A DNA stretch of 64,000 nucleotides from assembly GCF_018531425.1 (NCBI RefSeq), contig NZ_JAHBOI010000004.1:248001-312000 (forward strand). The letters are read 5' to 3'. A program made the translations under genes and the position numbers. The stretch comes from Paenarthrobacter sp. DKR-5. Lineage in GTDB: Bacteria > Actinomycetota > Actinomycetes > Actinomycetales > Micrococcaceae. Shown piece by piece: positions 55,815 through 63,705 of the stretch. The number at the start of each line of letters is the position of its first letter. Position 1 is the stretch's first letter. The notes under the pieces were generated by a model. The model had not been told where the DNA came from. It did no database searches and saw only the letters and a program-made list of their open reading frames with translations.

Positions 55815-57176
55815 ATGAGCGAGTTCATCCGCCGGGGGGCGGACGGCAAGCGCCGGCTGAAGGGCCTGTCGGTCTTCAGCGCGGTCACGTGCTTCAGTCT
55901 GTCGCTGGGGCTGCTGGCTGCCACCCCGGTCCAGGCTGACGACCTTTCCGACCAGCAGGACGCCCTGCGCCAGCAGGCTGCCCAGGTGGCTGACTCGCTG
56001 GAATTCGTCGACGCCGGCATCGCCCGGTCCGCGGCGGACCTCACCCTCTACCAAGGCCAGCTTCCGGGAGCCCAGCGCGCCCTCGCCGACGCCGAGGCGC
56101 GCGTCGCCAGCGCCAGCCAGGAGGTCGACGCCCTGGCGGCCCGGGTTGACCTGGCCGAGCAGACGAAGGCGAAGATCAACCAGCAGATCGACGCGGACCG
56201 CAGCAGGATGTCCGAGACAAAGAAGATGATCGGCCAGATCGCCACCCAGGCCTACAAGAGCGGTGGGGTGCCCGCGGACCTGTCTTTGATCTTCGGCACC
56301 AAGGACGCCAAGGACCTGGCCGGCACATTCGACATGGCGGACCAGGCGCTGCGCACGCAGAACGCGGCGATGGAAAAGCTGACCCAGCAGAACGCCACGA
56401 ACGTCAACTCGCAGGCACGCCTGCAGGCTGTCGAGTCCGAGATCAAGGACCTCAAAGCCAAGGCCGACGCCGCGCTGGCCCGCGAAAAGGTCGCCCGCAG
56501 CGAAGCCGAGGCAAAGAAGGCGGCCGTTGACGCGCTGATCGCCAAGACCAGGAAGCTCAATTCCCAGCTGCAGGCCCGGAAGCCCCAGATCCAGGCTGAG
56601 CTCGCCTCGGTCAAGAAACAACAGGCTCAGGTGGCGGCGCAGATCGCCGAGCAGCAGCGCAAGGCCAGGGAGGCCTGGCTGGCGGCCCAGCGCCGTGCCG
56701 CGGCAGCCGCGGGCCAGAACAACTACACCCCGCCGCCGGCCGGGAACCCGTCCGCCTTTGGTTTGCGGCACCCGTTCGCCGGGGACATTCCGATCACCTC
56801 CGGGTTCGGCTACCGGCTGACGCCGCCCGGCACCATCGACTTCTACGGCACCGGCGGCTACATGCACACCGGCGTCGACTTCGGCGCCACCTGCGGAACG
56901 CCTGTCTACGCCGCAGCGGCGGGAACGGTCACCGTGGGCGGCTGGACCAACCTGGGCGGCGGCTTCACCGTGATGATCAACCACGGCGTCATCCAAGGCA
57001 ACGCGCTGACCACGGTCTACTACCACAACACGCGCGTGCTCGTCTCGCCGGGCCAGCACGTCGACCAAGGCCAGCAGATAGCCGTCAGCGGCAGCACGGG
57101 CAACTCGACGGGCTGCCACGCGCACTTTGAGACGTGGCTGAACGGTTCGCCGGTGGACCCGATGACCCTGCTCTGA
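55815..57176 (+). CDS. secreted M23 peptidase with coiled coil, probable FtsEX partner
   Basis: 453 residues. A signal sequence (about 20-42, ending PVQADD) is followed by a long coiled coil (about 45-295) rich in Ala, Gln and Lys heptads. The C-terminal LytM/M23 domain (about 315-453) has the zinc motifs HTGVDFGA (His near 351) and CHAHFETW (His near 435). The architecture is that of EnvC, except that here the zinc ligands are present, so it may be an active endopeptidase. Its gene lies 42 bases after ftsX. Control by FtsEX through the coiled coil is inferred from this order. Confidence 0.92.
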   Translation: MSEFIRRGADGKRRLKGLSVFSAVTCFSLSLGLLAATPVQADDLSDQQDALRQQAAQVADSLEFVDAGIARSAADLTLYQGQLPGAQRALADAEARVASASQEVDALAARVDLAEQTKAKINQQIDADRSRMSETKKMIGQIATQAYKSGGVPADLSLIFGTKDAKDLAGTFDMADQALRTQNAAMEKLTQQNATNVNSQARLQAVESEIKDLKAKADAALAREKVARSEAEAKKAAVDALIAKTRKLNSQLQARKPQIQAELASVKKQQAQVAAQIAEQQRKAREAWLAAQRRAAAAAGQNNYTPPPAGNPSAFGLRHPFAGDIPITSGFGYRLTPPGTIDFYGTGGYMHTGVDFGATCGTPVYAAAAGTVTVGGWTNLGGGFTVMINHGVIQGNALTTVYYHNTRVLVSPGQHVDQGQQIAVSGSTGNSTGCHAHFETWLNGSPVDPMTLL

Positions 57177-57186
57177 CGCGGTGGCG

Positions 57187-57192
57187 TAGAAT
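57187..57192 (+). promoter_or_regulatory. -10 hexamer TAGAAT for smpB
   Basis: It lies 33 bases upstream of the smpB GTG, which also has AGAAGGAG at 57211-57218. Confidence 0.5.
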
Positions 57193-57225
57193 AGTTCTTT
57201 CTATCTAGCCAGAAGGAGTTCGACC

Positions 57226-57699
57226 GTGCCGAAAGAGAGTGGCCGGAAGGTTGTGGCCACCAATCGGAAGGCCCGGCATGACTACCACATCCTGGATACC
57301 TACGAGGCAGGCCTGGTGCTGATGGGCACCGAGGTGAAGTCCCTGCGGGAAGGCCGGGCGTCCTTGGTGGACGGTTTTGCGACCTTCTACAACGACGAAC
57401 TGTGGCTCGAGGGCATCCACATTCCGGAGTACATGCAGGGCAGCTGGACCAACCACTCGTCCCGACGCCGGCGGAAGCTGCTGCTGCACCGCGACGAGCT
57501 GACGAAGATCTCGCACAAGATCCGCGAGTCCGGCTTCACGATCGTCCCGCTGCAGCTGTACTTCCTGGATGGCCGCGCCAAGGTGGAAATCGCCATTGCG
57601 CGGGGTAAGAAGGACTACGACAAGCGTCAAAGCCTGCGTGAGAAGCAGGACACGCGCGAGGCCCTGCGCGCGATGCGTGAGAAGAACCTCGCCCGCTGA
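57226..57699 (+). CDS. smpB: tmRNA-binding protein SmpB
   Basis: 157 residues: [43 protein letters not shown], the oligonucleotide-binding barrel to about residue 125, and the basic tail [20 protein letters not shown] that enters the ribosomal channel. SmpB carries tmRNA to stalled ribosomes for trans-translation. The GTG has a strong AGAAGGAG. The tmRNA gene itself lies 1.5 kb downstream, with a secreted protease gene between them on the other strand. Confidence 0.98.
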   Translation: MPKESGRKVVATNRKARHDYHILDTYEAGLVLMGTEVKSLREGRASLVDGFATFYNDELWLEGIHIPEYMQGSWTNHSSRRRRKLLLHRDELTKISHKIRESGFTIVPLQLYFLDGRAKVEIAIARGKKDYDKRQSLREKQDTREALRAMREKNLAR

Positions 57700-57942
57700 T
57701 CAGTTGCTGGACCCGGGCCGCTCATCCTCCGTTGCGCCGGGCTCCCGGGCTTGCAGGGTTTGCCTGTCCGGATCGGTCAGGTGCCGCGGCGAGGCCTCGT
57801 CCCGGCGTCGCCGCGTCCAGTACGCAGCGGCATCCTCCCCGGTCTGGCCCGTCTCATGGACAACTGGTTCCCGGGGATCGTGCTGCTCCTCGCCGTATCC
57901 GTCCGCCGGCTGCGGCGGGTCAGGAAGCTGAGGCGCGGGCAT
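57700..57942 (-). CDS. small hypothetical ORF downstream of the protease
   Basis: An 80-residue, Pro/Glu/Arg-rich open frame whose ATG lies inside the 3' end of the protease gene and whose stop follows the smpB stop directly. No ribosome site or family is evident. It fills an otherwise empty 220-base gap, which is the only argument for it; it may be chance. Confidence 0.25.
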   Translation of the reverse strand: MPAPQLPDPPQPADGYGEEQHDPREPVVHETGQTGEDAAAYWTRRRRDEASPRHLTDPDRQTLQAREPGATEDERPGSSN

Positions 57943-58990
57943 AGGCCTGCTGCACCTGCGTTCCCCAGTACGGACCGAACATGGTGTTCTTCACCGCCGA
58001 GTACCCGAAGCTGTTGACTGAGTTCTGGTAGCCCCCCGACCCGGAACCGATGAACCAGGGACCGCCGGAGGAACCTCCGTTGAGCGAGCAGGGGATGCCT
58101 TGGGACTGGCTGCCCTCATAGGTGTCGGCTTTGGCCCTGCCGCCGCAGGAGTACAGGGACTGGCCGCTGAAGGGGGGCGCCGCCGGATAGCCGAAGGCAG
58201 AGTAGGTCAGGCCGCGCGGCTGGTTGAAGGCGACACCGGACCCGCCGACGACGTCGGCGAGGTTCCTTCCCTTGAGCCGGTTGACGACCACGAAAGCGGT
58301 GTCCACGTTGATGTCCCCGGAGGACGCCCAGCCGGAGGTGGTCACGATGGCCCTGGCGCTCCACAAGCCGTAGGGGGCCGACCCGTTGCTGTAGCCCGGA
58401 GCGAACGCGAAGTTCGTGGCATAGGCGCCGCCGTTCATGTCCTTGGCGCAGTGGCCGGCGGTGCTTACGGTGTTGCGGTTGCCCGCGGCGACGGAGTTGG
58501 CCGAACAGACGTAGTCGCCGCCGTTCATCGTGAAGAACACCTTGCCGATGGTCCGCACCGGTGCCCGGCGCAGGGCTGCCGCGGCAGGGTCGGAGACGGA
58601 CACCTGGGAGGCGGGCGCTGTACGGACGGCGGAAGAAACCGGCACCGGGGCCACCGGCTCGACGGCCGTGGGGAGCGCCCCGGCGACGTCGGCGGACGCG
58701 CTGTTCAGCCGCGGTGCTGCCGCGACCAAGTCCGAGGCGTCGCGGGCGGCTCTCATCCGCTGCGGCGTCCAATATCTCTCAGGGGCATTGCCGCTCTGGG
58801 CCTCGCTGAGCAGGTGGGCAACGGGATCCGCGGCGGCTGACGGCAGCGGGGCCGGGGCTGCGGAGGAAGTGGTGGCGGGAGCGGCGGAAGGCGCAGGGGG
58901 AGCAGCCGAGGCTGGACCGGTTTGGCAGAACAAGGCGGTGAGGCATGCTGCCGCCAGGACTCCCGTGCGGCGCGCTGTTGAGGGCTTCAC
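57920..58990 (-). CDS. secreted trypsin-like serine protease
   Basis: 356 residues. Start at the GTG with GGAGG five bases upstream, giving MKPSTARRTG and a signal peptide to about residue 29. An Ala/Pro-rich propeptide-like part (30-145) precedes an S1-type protease domain. The catalytic triad is His180 (VSTAGHC), Asp230 (INVDTAFVVV) and Ser308 (NGGSSGGPW). Cys162/181 and Cys282/301 are spaced for two disulfides. The fold resembles the glutamyl-endopeptidase-like secreted enzymes of actinobacteria. It ends convergent to smpB. Confidence 0.88.
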   Translation of the reverse strand: MKPSTARRTGVLAAACLTALFCQTGPASAAPPAPSAAPATTSSAAPAPLPSAAADPVAHLLSEAQSGNAPERYWTPQRMRAARDASDLVAAAPRLNSASADVAGALPTAVEPVAPVPVSSAVRTAPASQVSVSDPAAAALRRAPVRTIGKVFFTMNGGDYVCSANSVAAGNRNTVSTAGHCAKDMNGGAYATNFAFAPGYSNGSAPYGLWSARAIVTTSGWASSGDINVDTAFVVVNRLKGRNLADVVGGSGVAFNQPRGLTYSAFGYPAAPPFSGQSLYSCGGRAKADTYEGSQSQGIPCSLNGGSSGGPWFIGSGSGGYQNSVNSFGYSAVKNTMFGPYWGTQVQQAYARASAS

Positions 58991-59119
58991 GAGGGCCTCC
59001 ATCAACTGTGAGGTGCTTCGGTTGCCAAACTTCTTGACTCCCTTAGTCTTGACCCATCGGCGGTGCGGTGTCTACCTTCCGCCGGCAGCGGGTAGGAATA
59101 CATCCATCACCTCGTGCGT

Positions 59120-59125
59120 TAGACT
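59120..59125 (+). promoter_or_regulatory. possible -10 hexamer TAGACT for ssrA
   Basis: It would start a precursor about 50 bases ahead of the mature tmRNA 5' end, to be trimmed by RNase P. Confidence 0.35.
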
Positions 59126-59180
59126 GGATGTCTCGACGGAACCGGGAAACCGGCGCCTCGGGATTTTGATAACACCATAA

Positions 59181-59544
59181 GGGGATGACAGGTTTCGACG
59201 ATGTTTGTCGCGACAGGTGAAGCGGGCCGAGGATACAGAGTTATCTCGTTAACGCTCTCTGTAAACCAATAAGTGCCAAATCTACGCGCACTGACTTCGC
59301 TCTCGCTGCCTAAGTAGCGAACGAGTCCGTCAGACCGGGTATGCTCTCGACCCGGATCCTGGCGTCATTTAGAGGGCCACTGCTCTAAACCCTCGTCGCA
59401 GGGGTTTAGGGGACTTTTATGTGACTGAGCTTGGCAGCAACTTGTTTGCATGATTGCTGGAGCTGAGAAAAACCGACGCAAACTGCGCCCGGAGAAGCCC
59501 TGACAACACGACATCGGACGGGGGTTCAATTCCCCCCATCTCCA
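59181..59544 (+). ncRNA. ssrA: transfer-messenger RNA
   Basis: The 5' end GGGGATG pairs with CATCTCC at the 3' end to form the acceptor stem (one G-U), and the T arm GGGGGTTCAATTCCCCCC precedes it. The 3' CCA is not encoded. The tag ORF lies at 59275-59313. Length is about 364 bases, normal for one-piece bacterial tmRNA. It rescues stalled ribosomes with SmpB. A long terminator hairpin follows nine bases later. Confidence 0.97.
59275..59313 (+). other. tmRNA proteolysis tag ORF
   Basis: Reading from the GCC resume codon gives AKSTRTDFALAA then TAA. The tag ends in the usual ALAA recognised by ClpXP. Confidence 0.92.
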
Positions 59545-59552
59545 CTCCCCAG

Positions 59553-59592
59553 ACACAGCAAGAGCCTTGGATTCCCAGGGCTCTTGCTGTGT
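59553..59592 (+). terminator. terminator after ssrA
   Basis: An 18-bp stem (one G-T pair) with a 4-base ATTC loop, followed about a dozen bases later by a run of five T. It lies directly downstream of the tmRNA. Confidence 0.92.
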
Positions 59593-59733
59593 CCGGGGAC
59601 CGTTTTTCCGCGCACTACCTGTTTTCGCTACCACGTCAAGAGCCTTCTACCCTGTCGCGCTGACCCATCCGCTGGCATCATGTGAACCGATGACGGACAT
59701 GAGCACCGCAGGCACGGCCTGTCAGGGGGAACG

Positions 59734-60252
59734 ATGAAGAAAATTCTGCCCGGACTCGTTCTTGTCCCGCTGCTGCTGGCGGGATGCGGATCCCCCGCGG
59801 GCGGGAGGACGCCGGCTTCGGACCGGTCGCCTGCCGCAGCGTCGGCAACGGCGGCCACCACGGATCAGTTTGCCGCCGTCATATCGAGGGAGGCGCCGAT
59901 TTGGCGTGATTATGACTCCAACCTCGACGGCTGCAACAAGGCAGGCGAGGGAGTGAATCCCGATGATTTCGCCAAGGCGACCGCCTGCACGAAGAATGCG
60001 CAGACGGTGGCCGCCACCGCGCGGGCGGCGGAGGAAGAGCTCCAAGCCCTGCACACACCGCCGGCCGAGATCAAGGCGCTGGTGGCTCGCACGTTGAAGG
60101 CGCTGGACCCGGTAGCGAAGTCAAAGACTGACCAAACCTGCCAGGACCTAACGAGTGACCCCTGCTACAACTCAGTGGACGCCCTCGACAACGCGGTGCC
60201 CCACCTTGTCAATCTGCTGGACGACTGGGACCAGTATTCTCAGAGTCGGTAA
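59734..60252 (+). CDS. lipoprotein of unknown function
   Basis: 172 residues. Lipoprotein signal KKILPGLVLVPLLLAGC with lipobox LAGC, a Ser/Ala-rich linker, then a helical domain with four further cysteines (DGCNKAG, TACTKN, TCQDL, PCYNS) that could form two disulfides. No family is recognised. The ATG follows CAGGGGGAACG. Its 3' end overlaps the convergent glycosyltransferase gene by 13 bases. Confidence 0.75.
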   Translation: MKKILPGLVLVPLLLAGCGSPAGGRTPASDRSPAAASATAATTDQFAAVISREAPIWRDYDSNLDGCNKAGEGVNPDDFAKATACTKNAQTVAATARAAEEELQALHTPPAEIKALVARTLKALDPVAKSKTDQTCQDLTSDPCYNSVDALDNAVPHLVNLLDDWDQYSQSR

Positions 60253-61112
60253 CTGGCCCTTAGACGCGCTTCCACGCCGTGGCGGTCGCGCTTGCCCAGC
60301 CGGCTGGCCGCTTCCATCATGCACCGGGCGAAGTCGGCGACATCGGGATCCTCCGGGTAGGGCTTCCCCGGCGCGGGCCGGTTGTATAGGATCGTGGACG
60401 CCGACCCATGGAAACCGATCCGGTCCGCCGCAAGCTTGCCGAAGGAGTCGGCCAGGATCCTGTCTCCGTTTTCGTCGGACCAGGCCCGTCTCTGGCTGAG
60501 CTGGGTCTGGTGGCGACGGTAGGCGATGGTGGGAAGCCACGGGATACGAAGCATGCGCAGCCCGGCAGCCGCTGCGCGAAGCCACAAGTCGTAGTCCTCG
60601 GCAGGAGTCGGCTGGTAGCCGCCGAGGGACTCCAGCGCCGAGCGGGCGGCATACATTGTCGGGTTCATCAGCACGTTTGTCATCAGCAGGTGCAGCGGCA
60701 TCGCCTCGGGAGAGATTCCCGGCTCCAAGTGTGGCCTGTACGGCACGTTCTTGGCATTGATCATCAAGGCCTGCGAGAAGACCATGTCGACGCCTTCGAG
60801 GGCGCGGCGCTGAACGGTGAACCTCCACGGAAGGCAGATGTCGTCTCCGTCAATGCGGGCCACGTGTTCGCCACTGGCATGCGAGAGGAGCGCCGTCGAC
60901 GCCGCCGCGACGCCGGCCGGTTGCTCATTTCTGAAGACCCTGAGGCGCTTGTCGCGCACGGAGGCAAGGAACGTACCGGTCCCGTCCGTGCTGCCGTCAT
61001 CAAGGACAAGAAGCTCGGCGTCCCGCGGCATCGCCCGAAGGGTGCTGGACACGGTTGACTTCAGGTACGGCATCCCGTCCTTGACGGGAATCAGCACGCT
61101 CAGCTGTGGCAC
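60240..61112 (-). CDS. GT2 glycosyltransferase
   Basis: 290 residues. GT-A domain with LSVLIPVKDGMPYLKSTVSS, LLVLDDGSTDGT and the metal site ARIDGDDICLPWRF (~85-90), then AEDYDLWLRAAAAG, the usual GT2 acceptor-side motif. No membrane helix. It lies about 16 kb from the polysaccharide region, with no other glycan gene beside it, so its pathway is unknown. The GTG has AAAGG six bases upstream. Confidence 0.85.
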   Translation of the reverse strand: MPQLSVLIPVKDGMPYLKSTVSSTLRAMPRDAELLVLDDGSTDGTGTFLASVRDKRLRVFRNEQPAGVAAASTALLSHASGEHVARIDGDDICLPWRFTVQRRALEGVDMVFSQALMINAKNVPYRPHLEPGISPEAMPLHLLMTNVLMNPTMYAARSALESLGGYQPTPAEDYDLWLRAAAAGLRMLRIPWLPTIAYRRHQTQLSQRRAWSDENGDRILADSFGKLAADRIGFHGSASTILYNRPAPGKPYPEDPDVADFARCMMEAASRLGKRDRHGVEARLRASYRL

Positions 61113-61194
61113 GGTGGACCTTTCGTTTGGCTCATGTCCGAGTCTAGGGGGAGCGGGCAGTGGGGGAATGCCGGTTGCCTTGGCGCGCCCCGCG

Positions 61195-61611
61195 TCAGGA
61201 GAGCTCGAGGTGCTTCGCCTCCAGGTAGACCCAGCGTCCGTCTTCGCGGACGAAGCTGCTGGTTTCGTGCAGCACCGAGGTGACGTCGTCGCGCCGGCTG
61301 TAGGCGCGGAACTCGACCACGCCGTCGGCGTCGAGGAAGCCGCCGCGCACCGTGCCGAGGATGTCGAGCCGGCGCCAGTGCGTCTGCGGGTCCAGATCCA
61401 GTCCGGCGGGTCTGGTGCTGGAGTGCCAGGTGCGGAGCAGGTACCCGCCGTCGTTCGCGGCGAAAGCGGAGTACCGCGAGCGCATCAGCGCCTCCGCGGT
61501 GGGTGCCGCAGCCTCGCCGCGATGGTACCGGGCGCAGCAGGACCCGTAGCTGTCCCCGCTGAGGCAGGGGCAGCGGTCGGAAGGGCCCGGCGGTCCGAAA
61601 GAAATGCTCAC
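61195..61611 (-). CDS. YchJ-family (UPF0225) protein with SEC-C-like zinc motif
   Basis: 138 residues. N-terminal CPCLSGDSYGSCCARYH supplies the cysteines of a SEC-C-like zinc site, followed by ALMRSRYSAFAANDGGYLLRTWH, the YchJ hallmark, and an NTF2-like beta region to the end. Role unknown. The GTG lies six bases after GATAAT on the minus strand, so the transcript is probably leaderless. It is divergent from the LolA-like gene and shares a 58-base promoter region with it. Confidence 0.87.
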   Translation of the reverse strand: MSISFGPPGPSDRCPCLSGDSYGSCCARYHRGEAAAPTAEALMRSRYSAFAANDGGYLLRTWHSSTRPAGLDLDPQTHWRRLDILGTVRGGFLDADGVVEFRAYSRRDDVTSVLHETSSFVREDGRWVYLEAKHLELS

Positions 61612-61617
61612 CGTCCC

Positions 61618-61623
61618 ATTATC
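61618..61623 (-). promoter_or_regulatory. -10 hexamer GATAAT of a leaderless transcript
   Basis: On the minus strand it lies six bases before the GTG at 61611. Confidence 0.6.
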
Positions 61624-61628
61624 AGGCG

Positions 61629-61634
61629 TACCCT
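61629..61634 (+). promoter_or_regulatory. -10 hexamer TACCCT ahead of a short leaderless ORF
   Basis: Six bases lie between it and the ATG at 61641. Confidence 0.45.
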
Positions 61635-61640
61635 TGAACT

Positions 61641-61673
61641 ATGGATTCCGACGGCGGAATGAGCCGGACATGA
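61641..61673 (+). CDS. short leaderless upstream ORF, MDSDGGMSRT
   Basis: Ten codons starting six bases after TACCCT. Its TGA overlaps the ATG of the LolA-like gene as ATGA (61670-61673), so ribosomes ending it could restart on the main gene, which has only a weak ribosome site. No peptide function is implied. Confidence 0.35.
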   Translation: MDSDGGMSRT

Positions 61674-62731
61674 ACCGGACCTGGAAGCGGTGGATGCCGG
61701 CAGCAGTGGTTCCTGCGGTACTGGCGGCGGGTACCGCTGTGAGCGCTTTTCAGGCAAACACGGCCGACCTCCCGGCCAAGACCCCGGCGCAGCTCATTGA
61801 GATGATCGCCGCTAGCAAAGTCGACACTCTTTCGGGGACGCTGGAGCAGACGTCCGACCTCGGACTGCCCGAGCTGCCCGCCACCGGGCCGGGCGCGAAC
61901 GCAGGGGCGGCCTCCGCGCTTGAGTTGTTAACCGGTTCGCACACGGCGCGGATCTACCTCGGCGGCCCCTCCAAGGTCCGTCTGCAGGTGATGGACAGGC
62001 TGGCGGAACGCGACGTCGTCCGCAGCGGAAACCAGCTCTGGTTCTACACATCCAAGGACAACACTGCCTCGCATCTGACCCTGCCTGCCGCTTCCTCCCG
62101 CCGCGAAGTTCCTGCACCGGCGCAGACCGGCACCCCCGCCGAGCTCGCACAACGCCTGCTAGCCGCTGCCGACCGCAGCACGGAGGTGTCGGTCGGCCCC
62201 GACACCCAGGTGGCGGGCCGGAAGGCCTACACCCTGATGCTCACGCCGCGCGCCGCCGACACCCTCATTGGGCAGGCGTCAGTTGCAGTCGACGCGGGGA
62301 ACGGGCTGCCGCTCAGCGTCAGTGTCCGGGCCCGCGGCCAGCAGGATCCGGCTTTCCGCCTCGCCTTCGAAAGCGTGAGCTTCCAGACCCCGTCGGCGGA
62401 CCTGTTCCGGTTCGAGCCTCCGGCTGGCGCGACCGTGAAGCAGCAGACGGTTCCGCAGGCGGCGCCCTCCACAAAGGCGTCCCACCCGGCCGCCAAGGGC
62501 GCGAAGGCGAAGACGTCCGGAAGAGGCTGGGACGCCGTCGCCGAGCTGCCCGCCGGTTCGTTGCCCGCCGGCTTCGCCTCGTCCGGGGTGCTGTCACAGC
62601 TGTCCCGACCGGTGGCGGGAGGGCGGCTGCTTTCCACCTCGCTTGTGAACGTACTGCTCACGGATGACGGGCGCGTCCTGGCCGGTTCCGTTGCCCCGGA
62701 GCGGCTCCAAGCGGCTGCCGCCGGCCGGTGA
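61670..62731 (+). CDS. LolA-like secreted protein
   Basis: 353 residues. The N-terminal signal KRWMPAAVVPAVLAAGTAVSAFQA lacks a lipobox Cys. A domain from about 35 to 265 has the LolA/LppX-like sheet pattern (LSGTLEQTSDLGLPEL, LLTGSHTARIYLGGPSKVRLQVMD, QLWFYTSKDN, GLPLSVSVRARGQQDPAFRLAFESVSF, DLFRFEPPAGA). An Ala/Lys linker and a C-terminal domain of about 65 residues follow. LolA-like proteins bind lipids or act in envelope-stress sensing; neither is shown here. The next gene, an ABC ATPase, overlaps its stop (GTGA), so the product may serve that transporter. Confidence 0.78.
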   Translation: MNRTWKRWMPAAVVPAVLAAGTAVSAFQANTADLPAKTPAQLIEMIAASKVDTLSGTLEQTSDLGLPELPATGPGANAGAASALELLTGSHTARIYLGGPSKVRLQVMDRLAERDVVRSGNQLWFYTSKDNTASHLTLPAASSRREVPAPAQTGTPAELAQRLLAAADRSTEVSVGPDTQVAGRKAYTLMLTPRAADTLIGQASVAVDAGNGLPLSVSVRARGQQDPAFRLAFESVSFQTPSADLFRFEPPAGATVKQQTVPQAAPSTKASHPAAKGAKAKTSGRGWDAVAELPAGSLPAGFASSGVLSQLSRPVAGGRLLSTSLVNVLLTDDGRVLAGSVAPERLQAAAAGR

Positions 62732-63705
62732 CGGAGCAGCCGTCGGACGCCGGACTGGCGATCGAAACCCGCGGCCTGACGAAGCGGTTCGGGCATGCCG
62801 CCGCCGTCGACGGCATCGGGCTCGCGGTGCCGCGGGGCTCCGTTTTCGGTTTTCTGGGCCCGAACGGGTCGGGCAAAACCACGACCATCCGGGTGTTGCT
62901 CGGGCTTGCCGCGGCGAGCAGCGGAGAGGTCAGTGTGCTGGGGGAGGAGATGCCCCGCCACGTCCGTACCGTGCTGCCGAGGGTAGGCGCTTTGGTCGAG
63001 GGACCTGCCTTCTACCCGTTCCTTTCCGGCGCGGCGAACCTTGCGCGGCTGGACTCGGCTGACCGCTATGCGTCGCGGGCCACCCGGAGAGCGAGGGTCC
63101 GCGCGGCATTGGAGCGGGTTGGCCTGTCGCATGCCGCGGACAAGAAGGTGCGGGCTTACTCGCTCGGCATGAAGCAGCGCCTCGGGATCGCCAACGCCCT
63201 GCTGGTTCCGCGCGAGCTGCTCGTCCTTGACGAACCGACCAACGGGCTCGACCCGCAGGGCACGCGGGAGGTGCGGAGCCTTGTGCGGTCGCTTGCCGAA
63301 GAAGGCACGACGGTCTTCGTCTCCAGTCATTTGCTGGCGGAAGTCGAGCAGATCTGCACCCACGCGGCGGTCATGAGCGCCGGGCGGCTGGTTGCCCAAG
63401 GCACCCTGGACCAGCTCCGGCGGGAGGGCAGCGGCCGGCGCGTCCTTGTGCGGACTCCCGACGTCGAACTGGCCAGGACCGTCCTGCGGACGCTGCGCCT
63501 GGACCTCCTGCCGCCCGGCCCCGACGATGCGGTGAGGGCTTCCCTGGACGGGGCCGACGGAGGTGGGGAAGGAATCCTGCCGGAAACCATCGCGGCCGAA
63601 CTGGTGCGCGGCGGGGTCCGGGTCCGGGGCTTCGACATCCAAGGCACGACCCTTGAGGAGCGCTTTGTGGCGCTGACAGGGGAGGGATTCGATGTTGCGC
63701 GCTGA
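62728..63705 (+). CDS. ABC transporter ATPase, ABC-2 drug/lipid exporter type
   Basis: 325 residues: Walker A GPNGSGKTTTIRVLLGL (~46-58), VGALVEGPAFYPFLSG, signature YSLGMKQRLGIANALL, Walker B LLVLDEPTNGLDPQGT and switch His in VSSHLLAE. After residue 230 a C-terminal DUF4162-like part follows. This is the DrrA/CcmA/BcrA type that works with a separate ABC-2 permease, encoded next with a 14-base overlap. The GTG overlaps the LolA-like stop. Substrate unknown. Confidence 0.93.
   Translation: MTEQPSDAGLAIETRGLTKRFGHAAAVDGIGLAVPRGSVFGFLGPNGSGKTTTIRVLLGLAAASSGEVSVLGEEMPRHVRTVLPRVGALVEGPAFYPFLSGAANLARLDSADRYASRATRRARVRAALERVGLSHAADKKVRAYSLGMKQRLGIANALLVPRELLVLDEPTNGLDPQGTREVRSLVRSLAEEGTTVFVSSHLLAEVEQICTHAAVMSAGRLVAQGTLDQLRREGSGRRVLVRTPDVELARTVLRTLRLDLLPPGPDDAVRASLDGADGGGEGILPETIAAELVRGGVRVRGFDIQGTTLEERFVALTGEGFDVAR

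Noticed and set aside
59592-59733. A gene between the ssrA terminator and the lipoprotein gene
   Set aside because: Only short frames without ribosome sites are present; nothing supports coding.
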